Virus record (IMG/VR): IMGVR_UViG_3300028809_000075
Location: 1-22,609 of that record
Strand: one strand, 5' to 3'
DNA from: a virus
DNA: 22,609 nt
Part shown: positions 1-5,494 of the stretch, one piece after another
Layout of the letters: every line of letters starts with the position of its first letter
How positions within the stretch are numbered: the stretch's first letter is position 1
Program-made: the position numbers and the translations under genes
The notes under the pieces: model-generated
The model's database searches: none
The model's input: only the letters and a program-made list of their open reading frames with translations
Told to the model about the DNA's origin: nothing

Positions 1-80
1 ACCAGCTCGGGGTGAGCGACAAGCATGTTGTCGATGGCCCGAACCGTGTATGCTACGTCGTGAGCGATGATCTCAGCCAT
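1..80 (-). CDS. Unrecognised small early protein, 5' part only
   Basis: This is the first 26 codons of a minus-strand gene that runs off the left edge of the window. The ATG at 80 lies one base after the stop of the upstream gene, so it continues the leftward operon and is probably translationally coupled. The visible residues begin MAEIIAHDVAYTVRAIDNML and look like an amphipathic helix. Nothing in this fragment identifies a family. Confidence 0.6.
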   Translation of the reverse strand, partial: MAEIIAHDVAYTVRAIDNMLVAHPEL

Positions 81-81
81 T

Positions 82-417
82 TCAGACGCTCCTGTTCCTT
101 GCTTCGCGCAGGTACTCACGAGCCTTGCGGCGGAGCCTGCGGCCTTCAGCGGCATAGTGAGCTGCGCGGTTCGGGTTGGTTTCTTCCTCAGCCCAGCGGA
201 AGTACTGGACGGACTGCTTGCTGAGGCTCTTGGCGAACGAGATGGACCGGGCCCGCCATTCGAGCTGCTGAGCAATCCAGGCGGCATCCTGAGCCGGCGT
301 AGGACGCTCAGCCCAGATCCATTCACCCCGTTCGTCAGCAACAACGGTGAACTTAGCTCGCGCGGTCGGTGCTGGCTTTATGGGGAGGGGAGAGGGGAGG
401 AGGGGGACGGCGCTCAT
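82..417 (-). CDS. Hypothetical Arg-rich early protein (111 aa)
   Basis: I do not recognise a family. The start overlaps the upstream stop by four bases (ATGA), so the gene belongs to the leftward operon. The first 20 residues are proline-rich (LPSPLPIKPAPTA). The middle contains several Trp and Glu residues, and the C-terminal 40 residues are strongly basic and helical (RRLRRKAREYLREA), which could bind nucleic acid or acidic proteins. A plus-strand ORF overlaps almost the same bases, but the unbroken coupling of the minus-strand genes favours this strand. Confidence 0.7.
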   Translation of the reverse strand: MSAVPLLPSPLPIKPAPTARAKFTVVADERGEWIWAERPTPAQDAAWIAQQLEWRARSISFAKSLSKQSVQYFRWAEEETNPNRAAHYAAEGRRLRRKAREYLREARNRSV

Positions 418-608
418 GACCGAGCCCTCGCGCGTTCGCGCTCCTGGCGGTCGCGCAACTCGCTGTAGGAAATGCCAGCCGAGCCCATGGAGTAGGCGCC
501 ACGCAGCGCGCCGATGAGTGTCTGCTTGATGTTCTTCGGCTGCGGGTCGCAGAGGTTGATCACCTCAATGGCCATCGTCTCCAAATCGTAGTTCACGCGG
601 TCTTTCAT
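414..608 (-). CDS. Hypothetical early protein (64 aa)
   Basis: No family recognised. The ATG directly abuts the TAG of the preceding gene, and the stop overlaps the next start by four bases, so translation is probably coupled on both sides. The protein has a short acidic/hydrophobic N-terminal half (ETMAIEVINLCD) and a very basic tail (RDRQERERARARS). It is a typical small accessory protein of a leftward early phage operon. Any role in host takeover would be inferred from position only. Confidence 0.7.
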   Translation of the reverse strand: MKDRVNYDLETMAIEVINLCDPQPKNIKQTLIGALRGAYSMGSAGISYSELRDRQERERARARS

Positions 609-890
609 CTACGCTGCTCCTTTGATCTGGATATCGGGGATGCGGGCCTTGGCGAGCAGCGCGTGCATAGGCGCCGCGTCGAACATCGTGTGGTTTTCGA
701 TGAGGTCGACAGCTTCGCTGAGCGCCCGGAACATTTCCGGAGCTGCCGCGATCATGGCGGCATACCGTCTGTCGATTACGATGGCGATCGCGGGCTCGTC
801 GCTTCCAGCGTCCTCTCGGGTGACAAACATGCGGGGGGCGAATGTCTCTGGCTGCAGTACCCAGCGTTCGGTTGGAAGTTTGTGGCTCAT
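609..890 (-). CDS. Hypothetical early protein (93 aa)
   Basis: The start was set at the ATG at 890, which overlaps the stop of the upstream gene by four bases. A longer reading frame begins further upstream but would run over the neighbouring gene. The protein opens with MSHKLPTERWVLQ and then has a beta-rich stretch (AIAIVIDRRYAAMIAAAPEMFRALSEAVDLIE). The phrase AAAPEMFRAL-EAV recalls a common motif in small phage proteins of unknown function, in which an A-P-E-M/L segment is followed by a helix. No enzyme motif is visible. Confidence 0.72.
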   Translation of the reverse strand: MSHKLPTERWVLQPETFAPRMFVTREDAGSDEPAIAIVIDRRYAAMIAAAPEMFRALSEAVDLIENHTMFDAAPMHALLAKARIPDIQIKGAA

Positions 891-1150
891 GCGGCCCTCC
901 CACTGACAAGCTCGCCAATGCTGGCAACCCAAGCTGCGGTGTCCGCAGACCATTCCTCGTTTTCAAGGTCATCGAGGGTGCGGGGGTGCTCCATCGTGTG
1001 CCAAATCCAGCCACGGCCGCCGCACTCCCGGCAGATGCACTGCCGATAGTTGGGCTCGCTGGCGCCGCTGCTGGCAGGCAATGGACCTTCGTCCCATTCG
1101 CCGTAACCGTCGCAAGCGAGGCAGGGCGCAAATCCGGTGTAGCGGTCCAT
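887..1150 (-). CDS. Small protein with two DnaJ-type CxxCxGxG zinc motifs (87 aa)
   Basis: Start chosen at ATG 1150, which shares one base with the previous stop (TGATG). The protein has two CxxCxGxG motifs, at residues 10-17 (CLACDGYG) and 40-47 (CRECGGRG), the pattern of the DnaJ cysteine-rich zinc-binding domain. Two such repeats can hold one zinc ion in a hairpin. The acidic C-terminal half (DDLENEEW) has no known motif. Phage proteins with isolated DnaJ-like zinc fingers are common, and their roles are mostly unknown. Zinc binding is likely; a chaperone role is not supported because there is no J domain. Confidence 0.75.
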   Translation of the reverse strand: MDRYTGFAPCLACDGYGEWDEGPLPASSGASEPNYRQCICRECGGRGWIWHTMEHPRTLDDLENEEWSADTAAWVASIGELVSGRAA

Positions 1151-1389
1151 CACTTGGCTCCCGTGTATTGCGGAATGAACGGGCCCCAGACGAAGTCCTC
1201 GAAGGAGAAGGTCGGGCCGATGCCGGGGACAAACACGCGCCACTTTTCGGCGCCCTCGCCGTTGTTGTCGAAGACCTGCACGACCTCCCAGTTCACCGAA
1301 CGCCAGTTCTCGGCATCCTCGTCAGACACGCCTGACGGATTGGTCAGTTTGGCCCAGTAGTGGCCTTCTTGGTGGGGAACGCGGGCCAT
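1150..1389 (-). CDS. Hypothetical early protein, Trp-rich (79 aa)
   Basis: The ATG at 1389 directly follows the stop of the upstream gene (TGAATG). The sequence is rich in aromatic residues (HYWAKL, ENWRSVNWEVVQVFDN, FSFEDFVWGPFIP) and reads as a small beta-sheet protein. The N-terminal pattern 'GHYWAKL ... WEVVQVFDN ... WRVFVPG' is a familiar shape for short phage proteins of unknown function, with three or four predicted strands. No catalytic or metal-binding residues stand out. Confidence 0.75.
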   Translation of the reverse strand: MARVPHQEGHYWAKLTNPSGVSDEDAENWRSVNWEVVQVFDNNGEGAEKWRVFVPGIGPTFSFEDFVWGPFIPQYTGAK

Positions 1390-1605
1390 TCACGCGGCCT
1401 CGTATTTTGTGCCGCAGAACGGGCAGTAGGTGATGAACATGGCCTTGGCCTTTGGTTTGCCGCGGCCAGTTTCGATCTGGTAGGTCCGGATCATCAGGTC
1501 CGGGTTGTTTTCACGCCCCGTTTTGTCAAACAGCATCGCCCGCTCAAGGCGCGTGTTGTGCTGCTCCAACTTGGCGTCGATGTTATCTGCGCACTTGCAG
1601 GCCAT
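1390..1605 (-). CDS. Zinc-ribbon-like hypothetical protein (71 aa)
   Basis: The protein has a CPFCG knuckle at residues 61-65 near the C-terminus and a CxC pair at residues 3-5. Together these could supply four ligands for one zinc ion. The middle is basic (ETGRGKPKAKAMFITY). Small phage proteins with a terminal CPFCG knuckle are frequent and uncharacterised. The start lies three bases downstream of the preceding stop in the leftward operon. Zinc binding is inferred from the cysteine spacing; no function is proposed. Confidence 0.75.
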   Translation of the reverse strand: MACKCADNIDAKLEQHNTRLERAMLFDKTGRENNPDLMIRTYQIETGRGKPKAKAMFITYCPFCGTKYEAA

Positions 1606-1608
1606 CCC

Positions 1609-1839
1609 TCAGTACCTCCCACCGATAGCGCCGTAGGGCTCTTCGTACTCGCGACGCTCACGAGCCCACTGTTCCCAATCCTTGGTGGTGGTGCAGTCAG
1701 CGGCGCGCAGCTCTGGCTTGGCGGCGAGCGATGCGATGTCATCCAGAGCCATCTGCAGGACGTTGGTTGCCTGCGCGACGCTGCCAGAAGTCACAGCCTG
1801 CGCTCTAACCTTCGACCACTCGGCGGCTGTCTTGTGCAT
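1609..1839 (-). CDS. First gene of leftward operon, hypothetical (76 aa)
   Basis: Start chosen at ATG 1839 (MHKTAAEW), although the frame stays open to 1920. The longer version would place its N-terminus over the promoter and operator at 1892-1920, which is implausible. From the predicted transcription start near 1885 this gives a leader of about 45 bases. The protein is helical (VRAQAVTSGSVAQATNVLQMALDDIASL) and ends in a Tyr/Glu-rich tail. No family recognised. As promoter-proximal gene it sits where lambdoid phages keep their N-type regulator, but no arginine-rich N motif is present. Confidence 0.7.
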   Translation of the reverse strand: MHKTAAEWSKVRAQAVTSGSVAQATNVLQMALDDIASLAAKPELRAADCTTTKDWEQWARERREYEEPYGAIGGRY

Positions 1840-1891
1840 CTGTCTGTCCCCATCATCTGGCACCTGGTGCGGTGCTGCTTGGTATGGGGAG

Positions 1892-1942
1892 AGTATGGAA
1901 AATCCATAGACGGCTGTCAAGCGTGTTTATGGAAAATCCATA
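1892..1942 (-). promoter_or_regulatory. Leftward early promoter with two repressor operators
   Basis: On the minus strand there is a perfect -35 box TTGACA (1920-1915), a 17-base spacer and a -10-like CATACT (1897-1892). Two identical 15-base perfect palindromes, TATGGAAAATCCATA, lie at 1894-1908 (spacer and -10) and 1928-1942 (upstream of -35), 34 bases apart. The same motif recurs between the repressor and Cro genes. The layout matches a repressor-controlled PL-type promoter for the eight-gene leftward operon. Repressor binding is inferred. Confidence 0.8.
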
Positions 1943-1985
1943 GGACGTGAGCAGTAATGATCCACCGATGGAACGGCGCTAAGAA

Positions 1986-2687
1986 TCAGTTCTTGGATTT
2001 GGGCAGGGCGCGCGGGCTATAACCGCCCACAACAACGCCTCGTGCGATGACCTCGGTTTCGCCATCCGAGCCATTCAGCGGAAACGCCTGGTGCTTCGGG
2101 TTCGAGCTGTGCGGCACAAGATACCAGCCGCCCTTTCGGCGCTCTGCCGCCTTGAGCGTGATCTCGACTAACTGCCCCCCGGCCCGTTGCCGCTCAACGT
2201 GGAGGAGCATCCCCTCTACCAACGCCAGTCCACTGTCCGCAAAGTCGACGCATGTAACTGTGCTGCCGTCTGGGTAATCCAGATCCATCGAGTCGCCTAC
2301 GACCCGCAGCGTGTATTGTTTTGCATGTGGAAAGCGCGGGTCTCTAACGACCGGCACCATCTCGTTATTAGCCCCTTCAATAGCGTCGGTTGTCTCCAAC
2401 CAATGCCCAGCTTGGATAGTACCGAGAAGGGGCAAGCCCGCAACATCTATTTCGTAGGGTTCAACCCCGTTTGGGGAAATCTCCCCCTGGCCGGTGAGCA
2501 GCCACATTAGCGAGACCTTGAATTTCCTAGCGTATTTTTCCGCGACCGGGGTTCGGATGCCGCTAGTGCCGTTTTCGTGAGAGTAGTAGGTCGGCTCCTT
2601 AACACCTAGCGCCCGTGCGGCGTCAGCGGCGGTTTCATAACCAGCCCTTTCGCGAGCAATGATTAGGCGTTCGTTAATCTCGGTCAT
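1986..2687 (-). CDS. CI-like lysogeny repressor, HTH + S24/LexA-type peptidase (233 aa)
   Basis: This is the prophage repressor. Residues about 5-65 form an XRE-type helix-turn-helix (AADAARALGVKEPTYYSHENG). Residues about 85-225 form an S24 (LexA/CI) autoprotease domain. The cleavage-site dipeptide is Ala93-Gly94 (TIQAGHW), the catalytic serine is Ser133 in GDSM, and the lysine is Lys179 in ITLKAAER. All three elements are present, so RecA-stimulated self-cleavage and SOS induction are expected. The ATG at 2687 was chosen over an open frame reaching 2762, because that extension would read through the operators. The gene diverges from the Cro-like gene and lies next to the leftward promoter. 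Confidence 0.93.
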   Translation of the reverse strand: MTEINERLIIARERAGYETAADAARALGVKEPTYYSHENGTSGIRTPVAEKYARKFKVSLMWLLTGQGEISPNGVEPYEIDVAGLPLLGTIQAGHWLETTDAIEGANNEMVPVVRDPRFPHAKQYTLRVVGDSMDLDYPDGSTVTCVDFADSGLALVEGMLLHVERQRAGGQLVEITLKAAERRKGGWYLVPHSSNPKHQAFPLNGSDGETEVIARGVVVGGYSPRALPKSKN

Positions 2688-2712
2688 AGCGGCGGCACCA
2701 TGCCATAGGAGC

Positions 2713-2755
2713 CTACGGAAAACCCATTGACATTGTCCTATGGGAAATCCATAGT
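2713..2755 (+). promoter_or_regulatory. Rightward early promoter and operators (PR-like)
   Basis: A perfect TTGACA -35 lies at 2727-2732, followed by a 17-base spacer and CATAGT (2750-2755) as -10. A palindrome, CTATGGGAAATCCATAG (2738-2754), overlaps spacer and -10. A degenerate copy, CTACGGAAAACCCATTG (2713-2729), overlaps the -35. Both resemble the two perfect operators near 1894 and 1928, and the promoter-proximal copy has the same offset from the -35 box as at the leftward promoter. A half site CCATAG sits at 2703-2708. Control by the CI-like and Cro-like proteins is inferred. Confidence 0.8.
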
Positions 2756-2761
2756 GCCGCA

Positions 2762-2953
2762 ATGATCACTATTCTAGACCTCAAGGCGGCACGCGCAAAG
2801 CTCGGACTCTCACAGGCAGCTTTTGCCCGCGAGATCGGCGTGAACCAGACCACAGTGTGGGGCTGGGAACATGACAACGCGCTTCCCAAGAACAAACTGA
2901 CGCTCGCCGCTCTCGAGCGCCGCATCAACGAGCTGCTGAAGGCCGCAGCATGA
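2762..2953 (+). CDS. Cro-like XRE-family repressor (63 aa)
   Basis: A compact helix-turn-helix protein. Residues 16-38 (LSQAAFAREIGVNQTTVWGWE) have the XRE/HTH_3 pattern, followed by a helical C-terminus (LAALERRINELLKAAA) that could dimerise. Its length and its divergent position opposite the CI-like gene are those of a Cro protein, which would shut down repressor synthesis and tune early transcription. There is no Shine-Dalgarno sequence before the ATG, and the predicted transcription start falls at or next to the ATG, so the message may be leaderless. The stop overlaps the next start by four bases. Confidence 0.88.
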   Translation: MITILDLKAARAKLGLSQAAFAREIGVNQTTVWGWEHDNALPKNKLTLAALERRINELLKAAA

Positions 2954-3153
2954 CCGAACACTCTGCTGAGTGGCTGGCAGGCGCGGCGGCAGAGCGCGAG
3001 CGGATTGCCGTATGGCATGAGGCTCAGGCCGACAAGCTAGAAGCCGCGATCGAGCGCATCTTGGAAGAGGGCGGCACTATCGGCGTCTCCAACAAGACGA
3101 TGGCTGAACTGCACCGCAGCTTCGCGGTTGCCATCCGGGCTGGTGCGCAATGA
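2950..3153 (+). CDS. Hypothetical early protein (67 aa)
   Basis: Coupled to the Cro-like gene by an ATGA overlap and to the following 24-codon gene by another. The protein is almost wholly helical (AAAERERIAVWHEAQADKLEAAIERILEEGG) and probably forms a short coiled coil. The 'AxERERI' phrase resembles segments in two other small proteins of the window (6638-6916 and 10197-10436). No family function known to me. Confidence 0.75.
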   Translation: MTEHSAEWLAGAAAERERIAVWHEAQADKLEAAIERILEEGGTIGVSNKTMAELHRSFAVAIRAGAQ

Positions 3154-3224
3154 GCACCCCAATCTTCCTCACCGGTATGGCCATCGTGGCGTTCTGGCTC
3201 GCGTGCATCGCGGTGCTGGCATGA
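3150..3224 (+). CDS. 24-residue single-span membrane peptide
   Basis: A very short frame, MSTPIFLTGMAIVAFWLACI..., overlaps the upstream stop and the downstream start by four bases each (ATGA at 3150 and 3221), exactly as its neighbours do. Nearly the whole peptide is hydrophobic and would span the membrane once. The coupling on both sides is the main argument that it is translated. It could be a small regulator of a host membrane protein or simply a coupling device. Confidence 0.55.
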   Translation: MSTPIFLTGMAIVAFWLACIAVLA

Positions 3225-4273
3225 GCAACGCCGGCGCCCGTCTCATCTCTGCGGCTCAGGCCATGCGCAAACAAATCGCGGCTTCGGACGCGCCCAAAGG
3301 AAAGGGCAGCGAAGCCGAAGCTAGCGCTGCCCAAATTCAGGATAATGCAATGCTGAATGTAGCTGAACGCCCGACAGAGGGCAAGGCAGCCAACGCGCCT
3401 ACGCAGAAGTTTCACAGTGTTTCCGCCCTGCGCCGAGCCCAGTTGTGGCTTGACGAACAGGTCGCGAAGTCGGCCGGAGCGGTATCCGCTCAAATGGTTA
3501 CCATGAGCCCGGAGCTTGCCGAGGTTCTTTTGGGCCGCAACGAGGGCAATCGAAAACTCAAGGTGCGCCGCGTCGAGGATTTTTCCCGCGACATGGCAGC
3601 CGGGAGTTGGAAGCTCAACGGCGAGCCCATCATCGTGTCTCGTGAAGGTCGGCTCAACGACGGGCAGCATCGTTGCGCTGCGGTCATCCAGTCGAAGGTG
3701 TCCGTCGACATGCTCGTAGTGTTCGGCGTTGATCGCGACAGCCGCGACACGCTTGATCACGGAACGGCCCGCTCCCCCGGCGACGACCTTGCGCTGCACG
3801 GCCACGCGAACACTATCGTTCTCGCAGCTGCGGCGCGGCTCCTTTGGCAGTGGCGCCAATATGGCTCCGTTCAGCACAGCGGGGTGAAGGCCCCGACCCG
3901 TGTCGAGCTGATGGCCACGGTGGAGCAGAACCCCGGCATCATCCGGGCCATTCTCGCGGTTGGCTCGAAAGGCTCCAAGGCTAAGGCGGTCGCATCCATC
4001 GCGATGCTGGCGTTCTGCCACTTTGCCTTCAAGACGGTCGCCAACGACATCGACGTGACCTTCTTTTTCGATGCCCTCATTGAGGGCGATAATCTGAAGC
4101 GCGGCGACCCTATCCTGAACGCGCGCAACCGCCTGATTGCCGAACGGCGCATTCTCAGCGTCGAAGAGCGTGTTGAGTTGCTCTTCAGGGCATGGAACGC
4201 GCATCGGCGCGGCGAGACGGCGCGTGTGGCGTTCCGCCTGACCGGTGGCGAACTCCCGATGCTGGAGTCGTAA
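3221..4273 (+). CDS. ParB-like DGQHR-motif phage protein (350 aa)
   Basis: Start set at ATG 3221, which overlaps the preceding stop; an upstream in-frame start would run through two coupled genes. After a basic, disordered N-terminus (1-60), residues about 90-175 resemble the ParB/sulfiredoxin-like N-terminal fold: FSRDMAAGSWKLNGEPIIVS, then LNDGQHRCAAVI with DGQHR at 147-151, comparable to the ParB phosphate-binding GERR motif. The rest (180-350) is helical and unassigned. Related proteins are widespread in phages of alphaproteobacteria and lack a proven function. It is followed directly by a second ParB-like gene. DNA binding or a nucleotide-hydrolysing switch is inferred. Confidence 0.75.
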   Translation: MSNAGARLISAAQAMRKQIAASDAPKGKGSEAEASAAQIQDNAMLNVAERPTEGKAANAPTQKFHSVSALRRAQLWLDEQVAKSAGAVSAQMVTMSPELAEVLLGRNEGNRKLKVRRVEDFSRDMAAGSWKLNGEPIIVSREGRLNDGQHRCAAVIQSKVSVDMLVVFGVDRDSRDTLDHGTARSPGDDLALHGHANTIVLAAAARLLWQWRQYGSVQHSGVKAPTRVELMATVEQNPGIIRAILAVGSKGSKAKAVASIAMLAFCHFAFKTVANDIDVTFFFDALIEGDNLKRGDPILNARNRLIAERRILSVEERVELLFRAWNAHRRGETARVAFRLTGGELPMLES

Positions 4274-5083
4274 ATGTCCACCGACCTCCCGATCAACAAG
4301 ATCATTGCCCGCGACGATGCCCGCGCCATCAATGCCGAGACTGTCGTCGGATTGGCCGAGAGCATCGCCAATGTTGGGCTGATCAACCCTATCCGTGTCC
4401 GTGTTGCCGGGGATGGTTGGGAGGTCATCGCTGGCGTGCACCGGCTTGAAGCTTGCAAGAGCCTGGGGCTGGTCGACATCCCGGCCGATATTGTAGCCGA
4501 TGACGATCTGCACGCCGAGTTGGCGATGATCGATGAGAACCTGTGTCGGGCGGAGTTGACGCCGTCCGACCGGGCTCGCCAGACCGCACGCCGCAAGGCC
4601 ATCTATCTCGAGCTGTATCCCGAGACGGCGGAGCACGTTGCTGGCGGTAAGGGCAACGCGACGGTGGACAAGTTGTCCGCTGTTCAGTCGTTCGCAGCCA
4701 GCACCGCCGCCCTCTCCGGCGTGGATGAGCGCACAGTGCGCCGTGATGCCGAGCGCGGCCAGAAGATCCTGCCCGAGGTTATGGACCTTATCGCAGGCAC
4801 CAAGCTCGACACGGGCACCTATCTGGACAAGCTCAAGGCGATGCCGGGGAGCGAACAGTTTCGGGCAGCTCAACGCGACCTCCTGCATCTTCGTCATCAA
4901 GAGCGGGTCGCTATGCAGGCCCGTACCAAGATCAAGGTGGCCGACGCCCCGCTGAACGACGAGGCCGCTCAAGAGCGGCAGGTGGCGGCTCTTATGTCGG
5001 CATGGAACAAGGCATCGGCCGAGGCGCGTCAGGAGTTTCTGGAGCGCATCGAGACGCCAGTTTTTGATAGGTCGGCGGCATGA
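4274..5083 (+). CDS. ParB/Spo0J-like protein with HTH (269 aa)
   Basis: Residues 5-95 form a ParB N-terminal domain: a typical opening (LPINKIIARDDARAIN...VVGLAESIANVGLINPIRVR), GVHRLEA at 54-60 and ENLCRAELTPSDRA at about 89-102, matching the conserved ParB boxes. Residues about 130-160 contain a helix-turn-helix (AASTAALSGVDERTVRRDAE). The C-terminus is helical. ParB proteins are CTP-dependent DNA clamps in partition systems, but no ParA gene is visible here. In phages such proteins may act as transcription regulators or in DNA metabolism. The ATG follows the previous TAA without a gap. The 3' end overlaps the convergent minus-strand gene by 55 bases. Confidence 0.87.
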   Translation: MSTDLPINKIIARDDARAINAETVVGLAESIANVGLINPIRVRVAGDGWEVIAGVHRLEACKSLGLVDIPADIVADDDLHAELAMIDENLCRAELTPSDRARQTARRKAIYLELYPETAEHVAGGKGNATVDKLSAVQSFAASTAALSGVDERTVRRDAERGQKILPEVMDLIAGTKLDTGTYLDKLKAMPGSEQFRAAQRDLLHLRHQERVAMQARTKIKVADAPLNDEAAQERQVAALMSAWNKASAEARQEFLERIETPVFDRSAA

Positions 5084-5439
5084 TCGCGGCCCCCAACCAC
5101 AACGAGTTTGCTCGCCTCTCCCTCGGGGCTCGAGCGAAAGGCCGGACGGCGGAGCTTCCTCCCCTTCGTCGTCCGGCCACCCTCGATCACGCGCAGATGG
5201 CAGTACACAGCCTCGGAGTGGGGCGCTCCGGCTTTGGTAGCTGTGTACTCCCACCTGCTCGCGGGAACTTTGTACGCGGGCGGGCTAACTGGCACCGAGC
5301 CAGCCTCCCTAGACTTGGCCGCGGGCTTCGCGCTCGCGGTCCTTTTGGGCTGAGAGGCGGTTGCAGCCGCCATCTCGCCAACAACCATACCCTGAGCGAG
5401 TGCGTCCGAAAGTGCGTCGCCAAGGGTTCGAAACGTCAT
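5029..5439 (-). CDS. Unrecognised minus-strand gene inside the rightward operon (136 aa)
   Basis: ATG 5439 has a good ribosome site, GGAG eight bases upstream; a TTG at 5445 would add two residues. The N-terminal 25 residues look like a helix (TFRTLGDALSDALAQGMVVGEM), followed by an Ala/Lys/Pro-rich linker and a middle section (WEYTATKAGAPHSEAVYCH) encoded by nested inverted repeats. The C-terminus overlaps the ParB-like gene. The alternative plus-strand frame over this stretch has an improbable Cys/Arg/Gly-rich composition. The mirror-image start region shared with the gene at 5492 supports it being real. No family recognised. Confidence 0.55.
   Translation of the reverse strand: MTFRTLGDALSDALAQGMVVGEMAAATASQPKRTASAKPAAKSREAGSVPVSPPAYKVPASRWEYTATKAGAPHSEAVYCHLRVIEGGRTTKGRKLRRPAFRSSPEGEASKLVVVGGRDHAADLSKTGVSMRSRNS
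5140..5249. repeat. Nested inverted repeats inside a coding frame
   Basis: Two palindromic units lie 23 bases apart. The first pairs GGCCGGACG (5140-5148) with CGTCCGGCC (5170-5178). The second pairs AGTACACAGC (5202-5211) with GCTGTGTACT (5240-5249), with an inner CGGAG/CTCCG pair. Both are perfect within the arms and sit inside the minus-strand frame. Nested palindromes of this size within a gene look like an inserted palindromic repeat element. Confidence 0.6.
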
Positions 5440-5494
5440 TTCCAAGTCTCCAGCTGCCTAGGACCCGAACCTAGGCAAGGAGACTTCGTAAATG
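5437..5494. promoter_or_regulatory. Symmetric palindrome covering two divergent ribosome sites
   Basis: The region between the start codons at 5439 (minus) and 5492 (plus) is a near mirror image. AAGTCTCC (5444-5451) pairs with GGAGACTT (5479-5486), and TGCCTAGG (5455-5462) pairs with CCTAGGCA (5470-5477) around a seven-base loop. Each outer arm is the Shine-Dalgarno region of one of the genes. A transcript from either strand that includes both arms would fold its own ribosome site into the stem. It could also be a protein-binding site. Confidence 0.65.

Noticed and set aside
2688-2762. Extended N-terminus of the CI-like repressor
   Set aside because: The extra 25 codons read through the operators and the rightward promoter. 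The HTH domain begins right after the ATG at 2687.
3077-5254. A 725-codon open frame on the minus strand
   Set aside because: It lies antisense to the two ParB-like genes and over a further frame. Its length follows from GC-rich third positions of the real genes, and the protein shows no domain.
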